64,000 nucleotides of DNA from Aphis gossypii. Taxonomy: Eukaryota; Arthropoda; Insecta; Hemiptera; Aphididae. Position numbers and translations under genes: made by a program. This document shows positions 28,874 to 40,259 of this stretch, one piece after another; the first letter of the stretch is position 1; every line of letters begins with the position of its first letter. Location: assembly GCF_020184175.1 (NCBI RefSeq), contig NC_065531.1, positions 6,593,213-6,657,212 on the forward strand, read 5' to 3'. The notes beneath the pieces were generated by a model. The model was not told the DNA's origin. It saw only the letters and a program-made list of their open reading frames with translations, and made no database searches.

Positions 28874-30177
28874 ATGTCACTTAATCACACATACAATAAA
28901 CAACAAATACGATGGTTTAAGTCTGTTAATAATAACAGTGAATTTAGGTGTTATTCCAAACTATTAAACCTTTTTACACGGCTGTTAAAAAGTTTGAATT
29001 ATAGGTTATTAATCAAATTTTATTTTACATATAAAATCTTAAATACTATTTATATAAATAATATATCTTTTCAGTGGCGTATTTACAGAGAAAAAAAACC
29101 GACATACCTGTGTATAGCTAAGTATAAGTATAGAAGATAAGTATATAATTGGTATTCTATGTATTCTGACGACGGTTTCCAAGTTACAGTTAATATATTA
29201 TAATGTGATAAATGATAAAGCATAAAGGCAATAGGTAATATAGTTCTCATAGTTTATATAGGTAAATTATTTATTATGTATAAACTGTGGACCCCCCCAG
29301 AAAAACGTTGAAAAAAAGCTACTGTGTATATATATATATAAATAAAGATAAAACCGATGACACTCAGCATTCGCCTAAAATTGAAACAAACACACGTGCA
29401 ATTCTTATTCTATTTTTACTGACGATAATAATAAACTGAAGTTTTAGTTAAAATCATAGAGACTAAAAGTAAATGATAGAATATTTATAAGTAAGCATAT
29501 AACCATGGCTTAATAATTGTTTATCATCTAAAGTTTTACAAATTTGTATGCAGTTAACCGATTTACCCCTGGCAAGGTATTGTATAACTTTAGTCAATTT
29601 ATTTAAAATTCATCCAGTATTCCGGCACAAACTATATAATATTTCATAAATCAAATTGTTATCGAGTTACTCAACTAATACCAGTTTCTATTTTTTCAGC
29701 TTTCAAAATGCCATAACGGAAGTTCTATACGATGGTTTAAATCCAATAATACAAGTAGTACATTCAAGAATATTTAAAACTATTAATTCTTTTAGTTGCA
29801 CTGTTAAAATATGCAATTTAAAGTTATTAATCAATTTTTCTTCTACGTTTAAAATCGTAAATAGAATTTCTTACCATTTATACGTGTATATAAATGCAGA
29901 TGAAATAAATTTGAATAATATTATATAACATGTTCTTACGTAAGTAGTTATTATAACTTTGTTTTTACTAAAATGTATCCTTAATTAGACTTCATCAATT
30001 TACCCCTGGCAAGGTATTGTATAACTTAGTCAATTTATTTAAAATTCATCCAGTATTCCAGTACAAACTATATATTTTAAAAATCAAATTGTTATCGAGT
30101 TACTCAACTAATACCAGTTTCTATTTTTTCAGTTTTTAAAACGCCAACTATACTACAACAAAAGAAGTTTTGACGAG
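28874..30177 (+). repeat. Aberrant array unit 14
   Basis: This unit carries clustered differences from the consensus. The B block is altered after CTTTTCAGTGGCG at 29068, with a scrambled stretch from about 29100 to 29230 containing small insertions and deletions around AGTATAAGTATAGAAG. The A block at 29700-29945 has several single-base losses and an extra TAG after GTAAG. Other units differ by only one or a few bases, so this is either an old, unhomogenised copy or a locally poor consensus. Confidence 0.7.
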
Positions 30178-33100
30178 ATGTCACTTAATCACACATACAA
30201 TAAACAACAAATACGATGGTTTAAGTCTGTTAATAATAACAGTGAATTTAGGTGTTATTCCAAACTATTAAACCTTTTTACACGGCTGTTAAAAAGTTTG
30301 AATTATAGGTTATTAATCAAATTTTTTTTACATATAAAATCTTAAATACTATTTATATAAATATATATCTTATTCAGTGGCGTATTTACAGAGAAAAAAA
30401 ACCGATACATATCCTTGCTGTATAGTAAAGTAATAAGTATAGAAATTGGTATTCTATGTATTCTGACGACGGTTTCCAAGTTACAGTTAAATATTATAAT
30501 GTGTGATAAAGCCATAAAGGCAATAGGTAATATAGTTCTCATAGTTTATATAGGTAAATTATTTAATTATGTATAAACTGTGGACCCCCCCAGAAAAACG
30601 TTGAAAAAAAGCTACTGTGTATATATATATATAAATAAAGATAAAACCGATGACACACTCAGCATTCGCCTAAAATTGAAACAAACACACGTGCAATTCT
30701 TATTCTATTTTTACTGACGATAATAATAAAACTGAAGTTTTAGTTAAAATCATAGAGACTAAAAGTAAATGATAGAATATTTATAAGTAAGCATATAACC
30801 ATGGCTTAATAATTGTTTATCATCTAAAGTTTTACAAATTTGTATGCAGTTAACCGATTTACCCCTGGCAAGGTATTGTATAACTTTAGTCAATTTATTT
30901 AAAATTCATCCAGTATTCCGGCACAAACTATATAATATTTCATAAATCAAATTGTTATCGAGTTACTCAACTAATACCAGTTTCTATTTTTTCAGCTTTC
31001 AAAATGCCATAACGGAAGTTCTATACGATGGTTTAAATCCAATAATACAAGTAGTACATTCAAGAATATTTTAAAACTATTAATTCTTTTAGTTGCACTG
31101 TTAAAAATATGCAATTTAAAGTTATTAATCAATTTTTCTTCTACGTTTAAAATCGTAAATAGAATTTCTTACCATTTATACGTGTATATAAATGCAGATG
31201 AAATAGATTTGAATAATATATTATATAACATGTTCTTTACGTAAGTTATTATAACTTTGTTTTTACTAAAATGTATCCTTAATTAGACTTCATCAATTTA
31301 CCCCTGGCAAGGTATTGTATAACTTTAGTCAATTTATTTAAAATTCATCCAGTATTCCAGTACAAACTATATATTTTAAAAATCAAATTGTTATCGAGTT
31401 ACTCAACTAATACCAGTTTCTATTTTTTCAGTTTTTAAAACGCCAACTATACTACAACAAAAGAAGTTTTGACGAGATGTCACTTAATCACACATACAAT
31501 AAACAACAAATACGATGGTTTAAGTCTGTTAATAATAACAGTGAATTTAGGTGTTATTCCAAACTATTAAACCTTTTTACACGGCTGTTAAAAAGTTTGA
31601 ATTATAGGTTATTAATCAAATTTATTTTACATATAAAATCTTAAATACTATTTATATAAATATATATCTTATTCAGTGGCGTATTTACAGAGAAAAAAAA
31701 CCGATACATATCCTTGCTGTATAGTAAAGTAATAAGTATAGAAATTGGTATTCTATGTATTCTGACGACGGTTTCCAAGTTACAGTTAAATATTATAATG
31801 TGTGATAAAGCCATAAAGGCAATAGGTAATATAGTTCTCATAGTTTATATAGGTAAATTATTTAATTATGTATAAACTGTGGACCCCCCCAGAAAAACGT
31901 TGAAAAAAAGCTACTGTGTATATATATATATAAATAAAGATAAACCGATGACACTCAGCATTCGCCTAAAATTGAAACAACACACGTGCAATTCTTATTC
32001 TATTTTTACTGACGATAATAATAAAACTGAAGTTTTAGTTAAAATCATAGAGACTAAAAGTAAATGATAGAATATTTATAAGTAAGCATATAACCATGGC
32101 TTAATAATTGTTTATCATCTAAAGTTTTACAAATTTGTATGCAGTTAACCGATTTACCCCTGGCAAGGTATTGTATAACTTTAGTCAATTTATTAAAATT
32201 CATCCAGTATTCCGGCACAAACTATATATTCATAAATCAAATTGTTATCGAGTTACTCAACTAATACCAGTTTCTATTTTTTCAGCTTTCAAAATGCCAT
32301 AACGGAAGTTCTATACGATGGTTTAAATCCAATAATACAAGTAGTACATTCAAGAATATTTTAAAACTATTAATTCTTTTAGTTGCACTGTTAAAAATAT
32401 GCAATTTAAAGTTATTAATCAATTTTTCTTCTACGTTTAAAATCGTAAATAGAATTTCTTACCATTTATACGTGTATATAAATGCAGATGAAATAGATTT
32501 GAATAATATATTATATAACATGTTCTTTACGTAAGTTATTATAACTTTGTTTTTACTAAAATGTATCCTTAATTAGACTTCATCAATTTACCCCTGGCAA
32601 GGTATTGTATAACTTTAGTCAATTTATTTAAAATTCATCCAGTATTCCAGTACAAACTATATATTTTAAAAATCAAATTGTTATCGAGTTACTCAACTAA
32701 TACCAGTTTCTATTTTTTCAGTTTTTAAAACGCCAACTATACTACAACAAAAGAAGTTTTGACGAGATGTCACTTAATCACACATACAATAAACAACAAA
32801 TACGATGGTTTAAGTCTGTTAATAATAACAGTGAATTTAGGTGTTATTCCAAACTATTAAACCTTTTTACACGGCTGTTAAAAAGTTTGAATTATAGGTT
32901 ATTAATCAAATTTTATTTTACATATAAAATCTTAAATACTATTTATATAAATATATATCTTATTCAGTGGCGATTTACAGAGAAAAAAAACCGATACATA
33001 TCCTTGCTGTATAGTAAAGTAATAAGTATAGAAATTGGTATTCTATGTATTCTGACGACGGTTTCCAAGTTACAGTTAAATATTATAATGTGTGATAAAG

Positions 33101-34108
33101 CCATAAAGGCAATAGGTAATATAGTTCTCATAGTTTATATAGGTAAATTATTTAATTATGTATAAACTGTGGACCCCCCCAGAAAAACGTTGAAAAAAGC
33201 TACTGTGTATATATATATATAAATAAAGATAAAACCGATGACACTCAGCATTCGCCTAAAATTGAAACAAACACACGTGCAATTCTTATTCTATTTTTAC
33301 TGACGATAATAATAAAACTGAAGTTTTAGTTAAAATCATAGAGACTAAAAGTAAATGATAGAATATATTTATAAGTAAGCATATAACCATGGCTTAATAA
33401 TTGTTTATCATCTAAAGTTTTACAAATTTGTATGCAGTTAACCGATTTACCCCTGGCAAGGTATTGTATAACTTTAGTCAATTTATTTAAAATTCATCCA
33501 GTATTCCGGCACAAACTATATTTCATAAATCAAATTGTTATCGAGTTACTCAACTAATACCAGTTTCTATTTTTTCAGCTTTCAAAATGCCATAACGGAA
33601 GTTCTATACGATGGTTTAAATCCAATAATACAAGTAGTACATTCAAGAATATTTTAAAACTATTAATTCTTTTAGTTGCACTGTTAAAATATGCAATTTA
33701 AAGTTATAATCAATTTCTTCTACGTTTAAAATCGTAAATAGAATTTCTTACCATTTATACGTGTATATAAATGCAGATGAAATAGATTTGAATAATATAT
33801 TATATAACATGTTCTTTACGTAAGTTATTATAACTTTGTTTTTACTAAAATGTATCCTTAATTAGACTTCATCAATTTACCCCTGGCAAGGTATTGTATA
33901 ACTTTAGTCAATTTATTTAAAATTCATCCAGTATTCCAGTACAAACTATATATTTTAAAAATCAAATTGTTATCGAGTTACTCAACTAATACCAGTTTCT
34001 ATTTTTTCAGTTTTTAAAACGCCAACTATACTACAACAAAAGAAGTTTTGACGAGATGTCACTTAATCACACATACAATAAACAACAAATACGATGGTTT
34101 AAGTCTGA

Positions 34109-34619
34109 TAATAATAATACAAAAAGATTACAATAAAGTTCTACCAACTGATAAAGTGTCTTTAGTTTGACTTTGTTTTTCATTTTGAGTTAATTTTCCA
34201 TTATATAAAACTAGAAAATTATAATAATTATAAAAATATTTAAACCTCTTAATTTAATAATTAAATGATAGGTAATAATGTTTTTTTTTAGTTTAAAATT
34301 TTACAACTTGTAGCACTAATACATTTGAAATATGCCTAAAAAAATATAACTTTTTATGCTTTAAGAAATTTAAATAAAGAAATATGTTACACATTTTCCA
34401 ATTTATTATAGTACTATATTAAAAATATCCCCGAGTTATTTTTAGTTTACCTACAGTATTTTTTTGTATTTCAAACAAACATGAAATAAATCTCAAATCT
34501 TGGTTATCACATAATCTTTAATTAAATAAAAAATTATTGTTTTTTAAACGTCAAGAAATCATACTAAAGATTATAAATTAAATATACAGCAAGTGTATTT
34601 AATTATATTTATACAATAA
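34109..34619. other. Right flank of the array, no gene seen
   Basis: Unique-looking AT-rich DNA. The array stops abruptly inside a B block and the sequence continues with ATAATAATAATAC. No coding potential is recognised. Confidence 0.5.
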
Positions 34620-34629
34620 AATAATAACT

Positions 34630-35085
34630 CAAAAAGTCGGCAAGTGGGTACCGCTCTGCTGTACATTAGGGGGTGGGTGGACCTCGGACTAGGGTAGATT
34701 AAATTTGAATGCAATGATAGGTATCATTGTATACGAAAAACGATTCTGAACGGAGATGATTTGTCAGTCTAGAATATATTATAATTAAATATTGTCATAA
34801 TTTTATATATTCTATTTTGAAACAAATATTCCGATTTCATAAAAATTTAAAACTCAAACGCTCAAAACATTTTTCCTATAATGACGCTTAAAATGTTCTC
34901 TATAGCTTTTTGAAGCAAAACTTATGGAAAACTTAGTGTTCAATTTTTTAACGTTAGATATAAATACAAACAATTTTATGAATTTTGAACTACAAAATAA
35001 TTTGCAAATATTCATGATTTCGACGAATTTTTGTCAAAATTTGAACTTCAAATGCTAATTATATAGCCTATAAATATTCTAAAGT
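34630..35085 (+). repeat. Dispersed aphid-type interspersed repeat
   Basis: The segment includes AAGTGGGTACCGCTCTGCTG, then GTATACGAAAAACGATTCTG, AACGGAGATGA and, further on, TTTTGTCAAAATTTGAAC and TTCAAATGCT. Words of this kind recur in the window: a related copy lies at about 57690-58010 and a minus-orientation fragment near 38920-38955. I recognise the combination as a very common dispersed repeat of aphid genomes, from memory of such sequence rather than from a search. No coding capacity is visible. Confidence 0.55.
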
Positions 35086-38000
35086 ATTAATGTTTAATGT
35101 TTGATAAAATAAATAATACCATTTAAAGTTATTTTTCATTGATAATATTAACAACTTAATATTCTAGGACAAAGTTACAGCATGGCCATTGGCCAGATAA
35201 TTCATTACTTACACAAGACATTTTTGAATTGGACCAATCTTCTAAAAATGTAAGTTATATACTTGTATATACGTATAATAAAATATACAAAATGTTATTA
35301 AGTAGTATTAAATTATAATTTCTTAAAGCAATTGAAAATAAATAATTTAATATTATTTTTTCAACTTACATAATTCAAATTCAACTAAATTAATGAAAAA
35401 TGATTAGAAAAGTCACAAGTAGATATTTTTATTCTGAATCACATAAAATTAAATATTTTATAACTGAATTAAATCAGCAGTAGTTATTCCATACTGTTTT
35501 TATAACATACAATATATCTTTTGTCATGAACCATTAGTTTATAACATGCATATTATTAGTTTATTTATTTAAGTTGTTTCAATAGGTAACACAACCATTA
35601 TTGGTTAGATCAGTTCAATAGGTTCCATTACAGTAACATTTTATACTGGGTCATACTATAAAATTATTTTGAGTTCAAAAATGAATTATTTTGTTATTTT
35701 TACATATTTTAGAATTAGTTTAACATTTAAAATGTTTGATTTGATGACTCAACTAAAAGAACATCATTCCTGAAAATGTAGGTCTTCGGAAATAAGACGT
35801 TTTGAAAAGTTACCCTTCAATTATCGATATTTAAAAACATTAAAGTCATTAATCTTCCTAAATCAGTTACATCTAAATTAATTTTAGGTAATTCATTTAT
35901 AAATTGTAATTAAAAGATTATCGAATTACAAAAAATCAAATAGCATTATTCAAATAACTAATATAGATAAAAATTATATTATAATAAAATTTTACTTTAT
36001 AAAAATGTTATATTTTAAAATAATATATCATTTAAAACAACTATTATTTAATTTTTCATTTATTCGATAAAAATAGAATAATATTATAACAATATAGAGC
36101 CGTATACTTAACAAAATTGAAAGTTTGAAATAAAACATACCTAAAGTAATTGATACCTAAGCATATTTTTTTCTCCAAATTTGTTTGGCATTATTAATTC
36201 AATAATTTAATTATACATATTAAGTGTGAAAAAAATTTTAATTGTGTTTAGTGTAAAATTATTATGTTTAAATATTTATTTATTTTAAACGTAAACGTTA
36301 TATTAAAATAACAATACCAAGACAAAGTTAATAAATAGTTATAGAAAAAATGTACGTAAATTGACAGTAAAACTTAGTAAAAAATATGTTTAGCAGACAG
36401 CGGTAATCATAAGAATTAAATACGATTTGTTGAAAAATCCGTTATTATAATAGAATAAATTGGGTACTCACCGTTTTGTTAGATTTTTTTATAAGACAGG
36501 TACAAAAATAAAATTATCCCGGAAACATGTGTTGTCGTTACAACGTTTGTAGATATAATGAATTTCGTTTCCAAACGACGGATGGTCGCTACTCGCTATA
36601 CGGCCGTTGTTGAGAGAAAATTCTATTGTCTTCTATAGCAACGCCGTCACACTCAACGATGGATTTGACAGGTTTTAATATTTCAAATATTGTCAAGGAA
36701 TATTTATATCACGGTATGCTGACAAATAGATCCCGACATAATATGGTCCGAGTCCTTTAGATCCACCGACATTTATAGATCTCAGCCTGTTTGAGACATC
36801 TGGATCTATTTATTTTTGGTGGCAATAGTGGCATTTTTTAAATTTGAGTTTGGAGAGAAATAAGTATATCAACCAAAGCCGCTGTCCTCACCTTGCTTTG
36901 TGTCGAGGTGCACTGGGACTTCCATAGACCCAACTTAAATATATTATTTTAAATTTTGAAATAATTACAATTCAAAATCCTACTTATGAGTGGATTCTAG
37001 CTAAGCGTCTAAGTTAGGTTAGGGACCTACTATACAACTCACTTGACAACTTTTTATTTATTTTTTTGAAAATTATATTTTTTTATCTATTGCTTATTTA
37101 TTTAGTTTATACTATACAAGTATACAACAATAATATTAGTTTCGATAATTACCAAGTCAATAATTATTAGTCTTATAATTACATTCAATATCAATATATC
37201 GATATCTATGAACGCATCAATAATCAACCCCGATTTTCAAACAATTTATTTTATAGTAAATTAAACGCTGTATTGACTAAATATATTGTAGATCATCGAA
37301 TAAATAAGGTTGATATTATATAGATGAATACATTTCTCATTGCTTTGTAATAATATAACATATTGCTATATTTAATAAACTATATCGTTTAAATTAATTT
37401 TTTCTGAAAGTAGTTGTACTACTAAATTATACTTCAATGCATACAAAATAAACGTTAGGTGTATTAAAAATTTTCATTTTTCCGTCGTGTTGGGGACTGT
37501 GTAATTCTTACAGCGAACGCAAAATACTATTATCGATTTATACATGCAATCGATGAGAACTGAACTCTGTATCTACGTACAAAATCTATTGCAAAAATTG
37601 TAATAAAAAACAAATAGCTACGAAAAAATATTGTACTTTTTTTTTTTTAACTCCTGATATTATTTTATTACCGTTTAGTACTCCTCCATCGTGTATTGTA
37701 TAATATACAATATACCTGACAGTATGACACATGTATTATAATTATACAGATGGTGTTCGTCCATATCGACAGTTTTCTAATTAGGGCATAATATGTATTA
37801 GGTTGTCAAATTATTACCTGTCACATTAATGATAATACGTATTATACTATTATAGTAATTCGTATACGGAATAAAAATTTAATTAAATACACACAAAAGT
37901 ATTTATAATATACAATTTTTTTTTGTATACTCATATGATAATGAAAGTAGCGTGTTTTCTTATGTTTTGATACACTTATTTTTAAATTCGTATTGCCTGC

Positions 38001-38884
38001 CTACCTTTTACAAAAAATGTAATTGTTTGTTTTACTACTATTTAAGTTTTTTCATTATTTGAACATTTATTTGTACTTTGAATTTTATAATGGGAAGCAT
38101 TGAAAATATATATTGATGTGTTTATATAAATATTAAAATATATATATTTTTATTGATAAGTATTAGTTTAGATGAGTAGTAGTCGAGTGGATTATAAAAT
38201 TATTAAAAATACCTACTACCCTAGTTTTGATTTACTCAATACTACTCGCTCGTAAAATCTTTAATTACAATATTAATGATAAAAAAATGTATTTGTTAAT
38301 TAACATAACATTTTTAGTGGACTTCCGTTCCCAATTGCAAAATTAAAAATGTATGCTATCATATAAAAAGTAAACATTTTCCTATTGTTTTTAAAAAAAA
38401 TCGAGAAAAACAAAAAAAGTGATGGAAAAACTGGAATTTTTACGCAAAACCAGTTTTCGACCAAATCGATTTTTTTAAATACTATTAGTTTCAAAAACTA
38501 ATCACTTTAAATACTTGAAATTTTCACCATATGTTTATATTATTGTTATACTGTTATCTATATACAGTAAAATGGTAGATAGGTAGTATAGTTAATTAAT
38601 TTTTCAATTAAAAATAATTTTTCATTTTTAAAACTACCTAGTTCATGTTAATTTTTTGTCTTGTTTTTTTTTTTGCTTTTTAAAAAAATACATATTCTTC
38701 ATTTTTGATTGTTTAAAACAATTGAGTCCTTTTTACTTGCTTATTATTAAAAGAGCCCTATTAATTACGTATTATAAATATGTAATATTTTCGGAATATA
38801 AATTATATCAACCTACTATAATACTATTTTTTTTTTTTTTTGTATAAAAGTAAAGTAGGTAAATTACAAATAACTATAATAAAA
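35086..38884. other. Intergenic region, no gene seen
   Basis: AT-rich DNA with only short open frames. A CpG-bearing, GC-richer patch at about 36520-36680 stands out and could be a promoter or untranslated exon, but no open frame or splice pattern supports a gene. A second minor patch at 36870-36935 is likewise unexplained. A TTTTAAATTT-rich stretch dominates the rest. Confidence 0.45.
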
Positions 38885-39118
38885 AAAAACATTGTCACTT
38901 GGTGATATAAGCTGCTAGAGATGGACCGTTTCTGCTTAGAATCGTTTTTCGTATAAAATGATAATATATTAATATAATATGATAATATTATGTTATTGAA
39001 TTCGAATTTAACAAAATGAATAATGATTAATGATGATTGTTCGGTACGTAGCGTCGTATCGATCGTGACTCGTAAGAGATAAGATAGAAGCTCTTTTCGG
39101 CGATCATATCGCACGGGT
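38885..39118 (-). repeat. Minus-orientation fragment of the dispersed repeat plus CpG patch
   Basis: Read in reverse complement, ACGAAAAACGATTCTAAGCA and AACGGTCCATC near 38920-38955 match the core words of the repeat at 34730-34765. The following 39040-39115 is CpG-rich (GTACGTAGCGTCGTATCGAT) and unassigned. A 96-codon minus-strand frame across this segment is probably spurious. Confidence 0.4.
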
Positions 39119-40259
39119 TCAAATATTATTTATATAGTATAGTTATATAGTATAGTATTAGTATAATATACGTAACCGGCTTAACGAGCGTAATTGGCCG
39201 TCTTTAATGAGCAATATTGTTGTAAAATAAACTTAAAATTCTATTGCTAAAAATCGTTTTGTGATTCAAGACCACATGTTTCACACTGCGTAACAATGAT
39301 ATTGTCAAGTGTCAGTACGTCTGACAGCATATTGGTCCTCAATTACTGAATTACCTACCTTTTTTTAAATTGTTGTCTATGATGTGTTATTTTACCTTAT
39401 TAGTTATTAATATTATTAATTCGTACCTAGTTGCTTGATGTATAATTTAATTTAAATTAAGCTCTTATCTATAGATAATAGTCTTATTTAACTCAAATGT
39501 TTATTAAAAACGATTATGTTATCTCACCTCTGAATAATTATTTTATTGAGACCATTGTAATGTTTGTAGACTCAGCTTTTTTCTTTAAATTTAGATCCAT
39601 CATTGATTAGTGATTACTTAATAACGAAGTACACAGTACACTATAACGTCTAGAAGATCGATTTTCGTTATTTCTTTCATTTACACTACGATTACCATCC
39701 ATAATTAACACTTATATAATTTAATACGTGCACAGTGGCGTACCCATGTAGGTACGTACCGTTTTAACATTTACAACCATTCCCAAAAATTGTATATCTT
39801 TTAAGTAATAATTATTTTTAAAAGTAAAATAATTAATTTTTTTATAACGTGTTGGTGTTGAAATATGCTGCGCTATCTATCCGAAAAAACTGTTAGCTTT
39901 TTCATTTGTACTATTTTTACAGAACAAGTGAAATAATTTAATTTATTCTGTGGTATTTGTACCACACACGAATACATAATTAAAATAAACGCGTGTATAC
40001 CAAAAAAAAAAAAAAAAAGATCGAAAAAAAAATCTTCATCCCACGATCGAGCAACGTTGTTTCATCCCATTTTTCTTATCAAATTTTGAATAGTTATCAA
40101 ACAATGACCATAACTTGCTGCTGGTCGGGAATCCGAGAGGCGCTCGTTTGCCGGTCGTCGTCCTTTAGCAGTATTAAATAGTAAATACTATAAAAAATTA
40201 ACTTAAAGTGTTTATGATCTATATTCATCACTGTACGACACGGTCGACAAAACAAAAAT
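39119..40259. other. Upstream region of mRpS35
   Basis: This is the noncoding stretch before the mRpS35 start. At 39735 a CAGTGGCGTACCCA word looks like a lone hAT-type left end without a partner. Poly-A tracts occur at about 40002-40018. The last 200 bp, with CpG words at 40122-40165, probably hold the promoter and 5' untranslated region; no TATA box can be picked out reliably in such AT-rich DNA. Confidence 0.4.

Larger units (their letters stand above)
11940..34108 (+). repeat. 22 kb tandem array of a ~1295 bp dimeric unit, about 17 copies
   Basis: The B-half marker ATGTCACTTAATCACAC starts at 12052, 13348, 14639, 15932, 17226, 18518, 19813, 21108, 22408, 23704, 24998, 26284, 27577, 28874, 30178, 31476, 32767 and 34057, a spacing of 1286-1304 bp. 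Every unit has the same order: B exon-like block, B-specific segment, shared flank, A exon-like block, shared flank. Copies are near-identical. Visible differences are mostly one- to few-base indels in homopolymers, AT tracts or single positions. The array starts inside a B flank (about 11940) and stops inside a B block (34108, where the sequence departs after AAGTCTG). It is therefore a higher-order repeat built from two diverged monomers. It could be a satellite, or amplified exons of an unknown gene. Orientation is given as the strand on which the splice-like signals read. Confidence 0.95.

Noticed and set aside
12052..32850. Repeated 82-codon plus-strand frames and 66-codon minus-strand frames, one per array unit
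   Set aside because: They recur because the DNA recurs. The minus-strand frames have no independent support, and the plus-strand ATG frame is probably an internal part of an exon-like block, so I did not call separate genes.
11940..34108. CRISPR or bacterial repeat array
   Set aside because: The unit is about 1.3 kb without short repeats and unique spacers, and the setting is an insect genome.
38824..39114. 96-codon minus-strand frame
   Set aside because: It spans a dispersed-repeat fragment and a poly-T tract, and has no recognisable domain or splice context.
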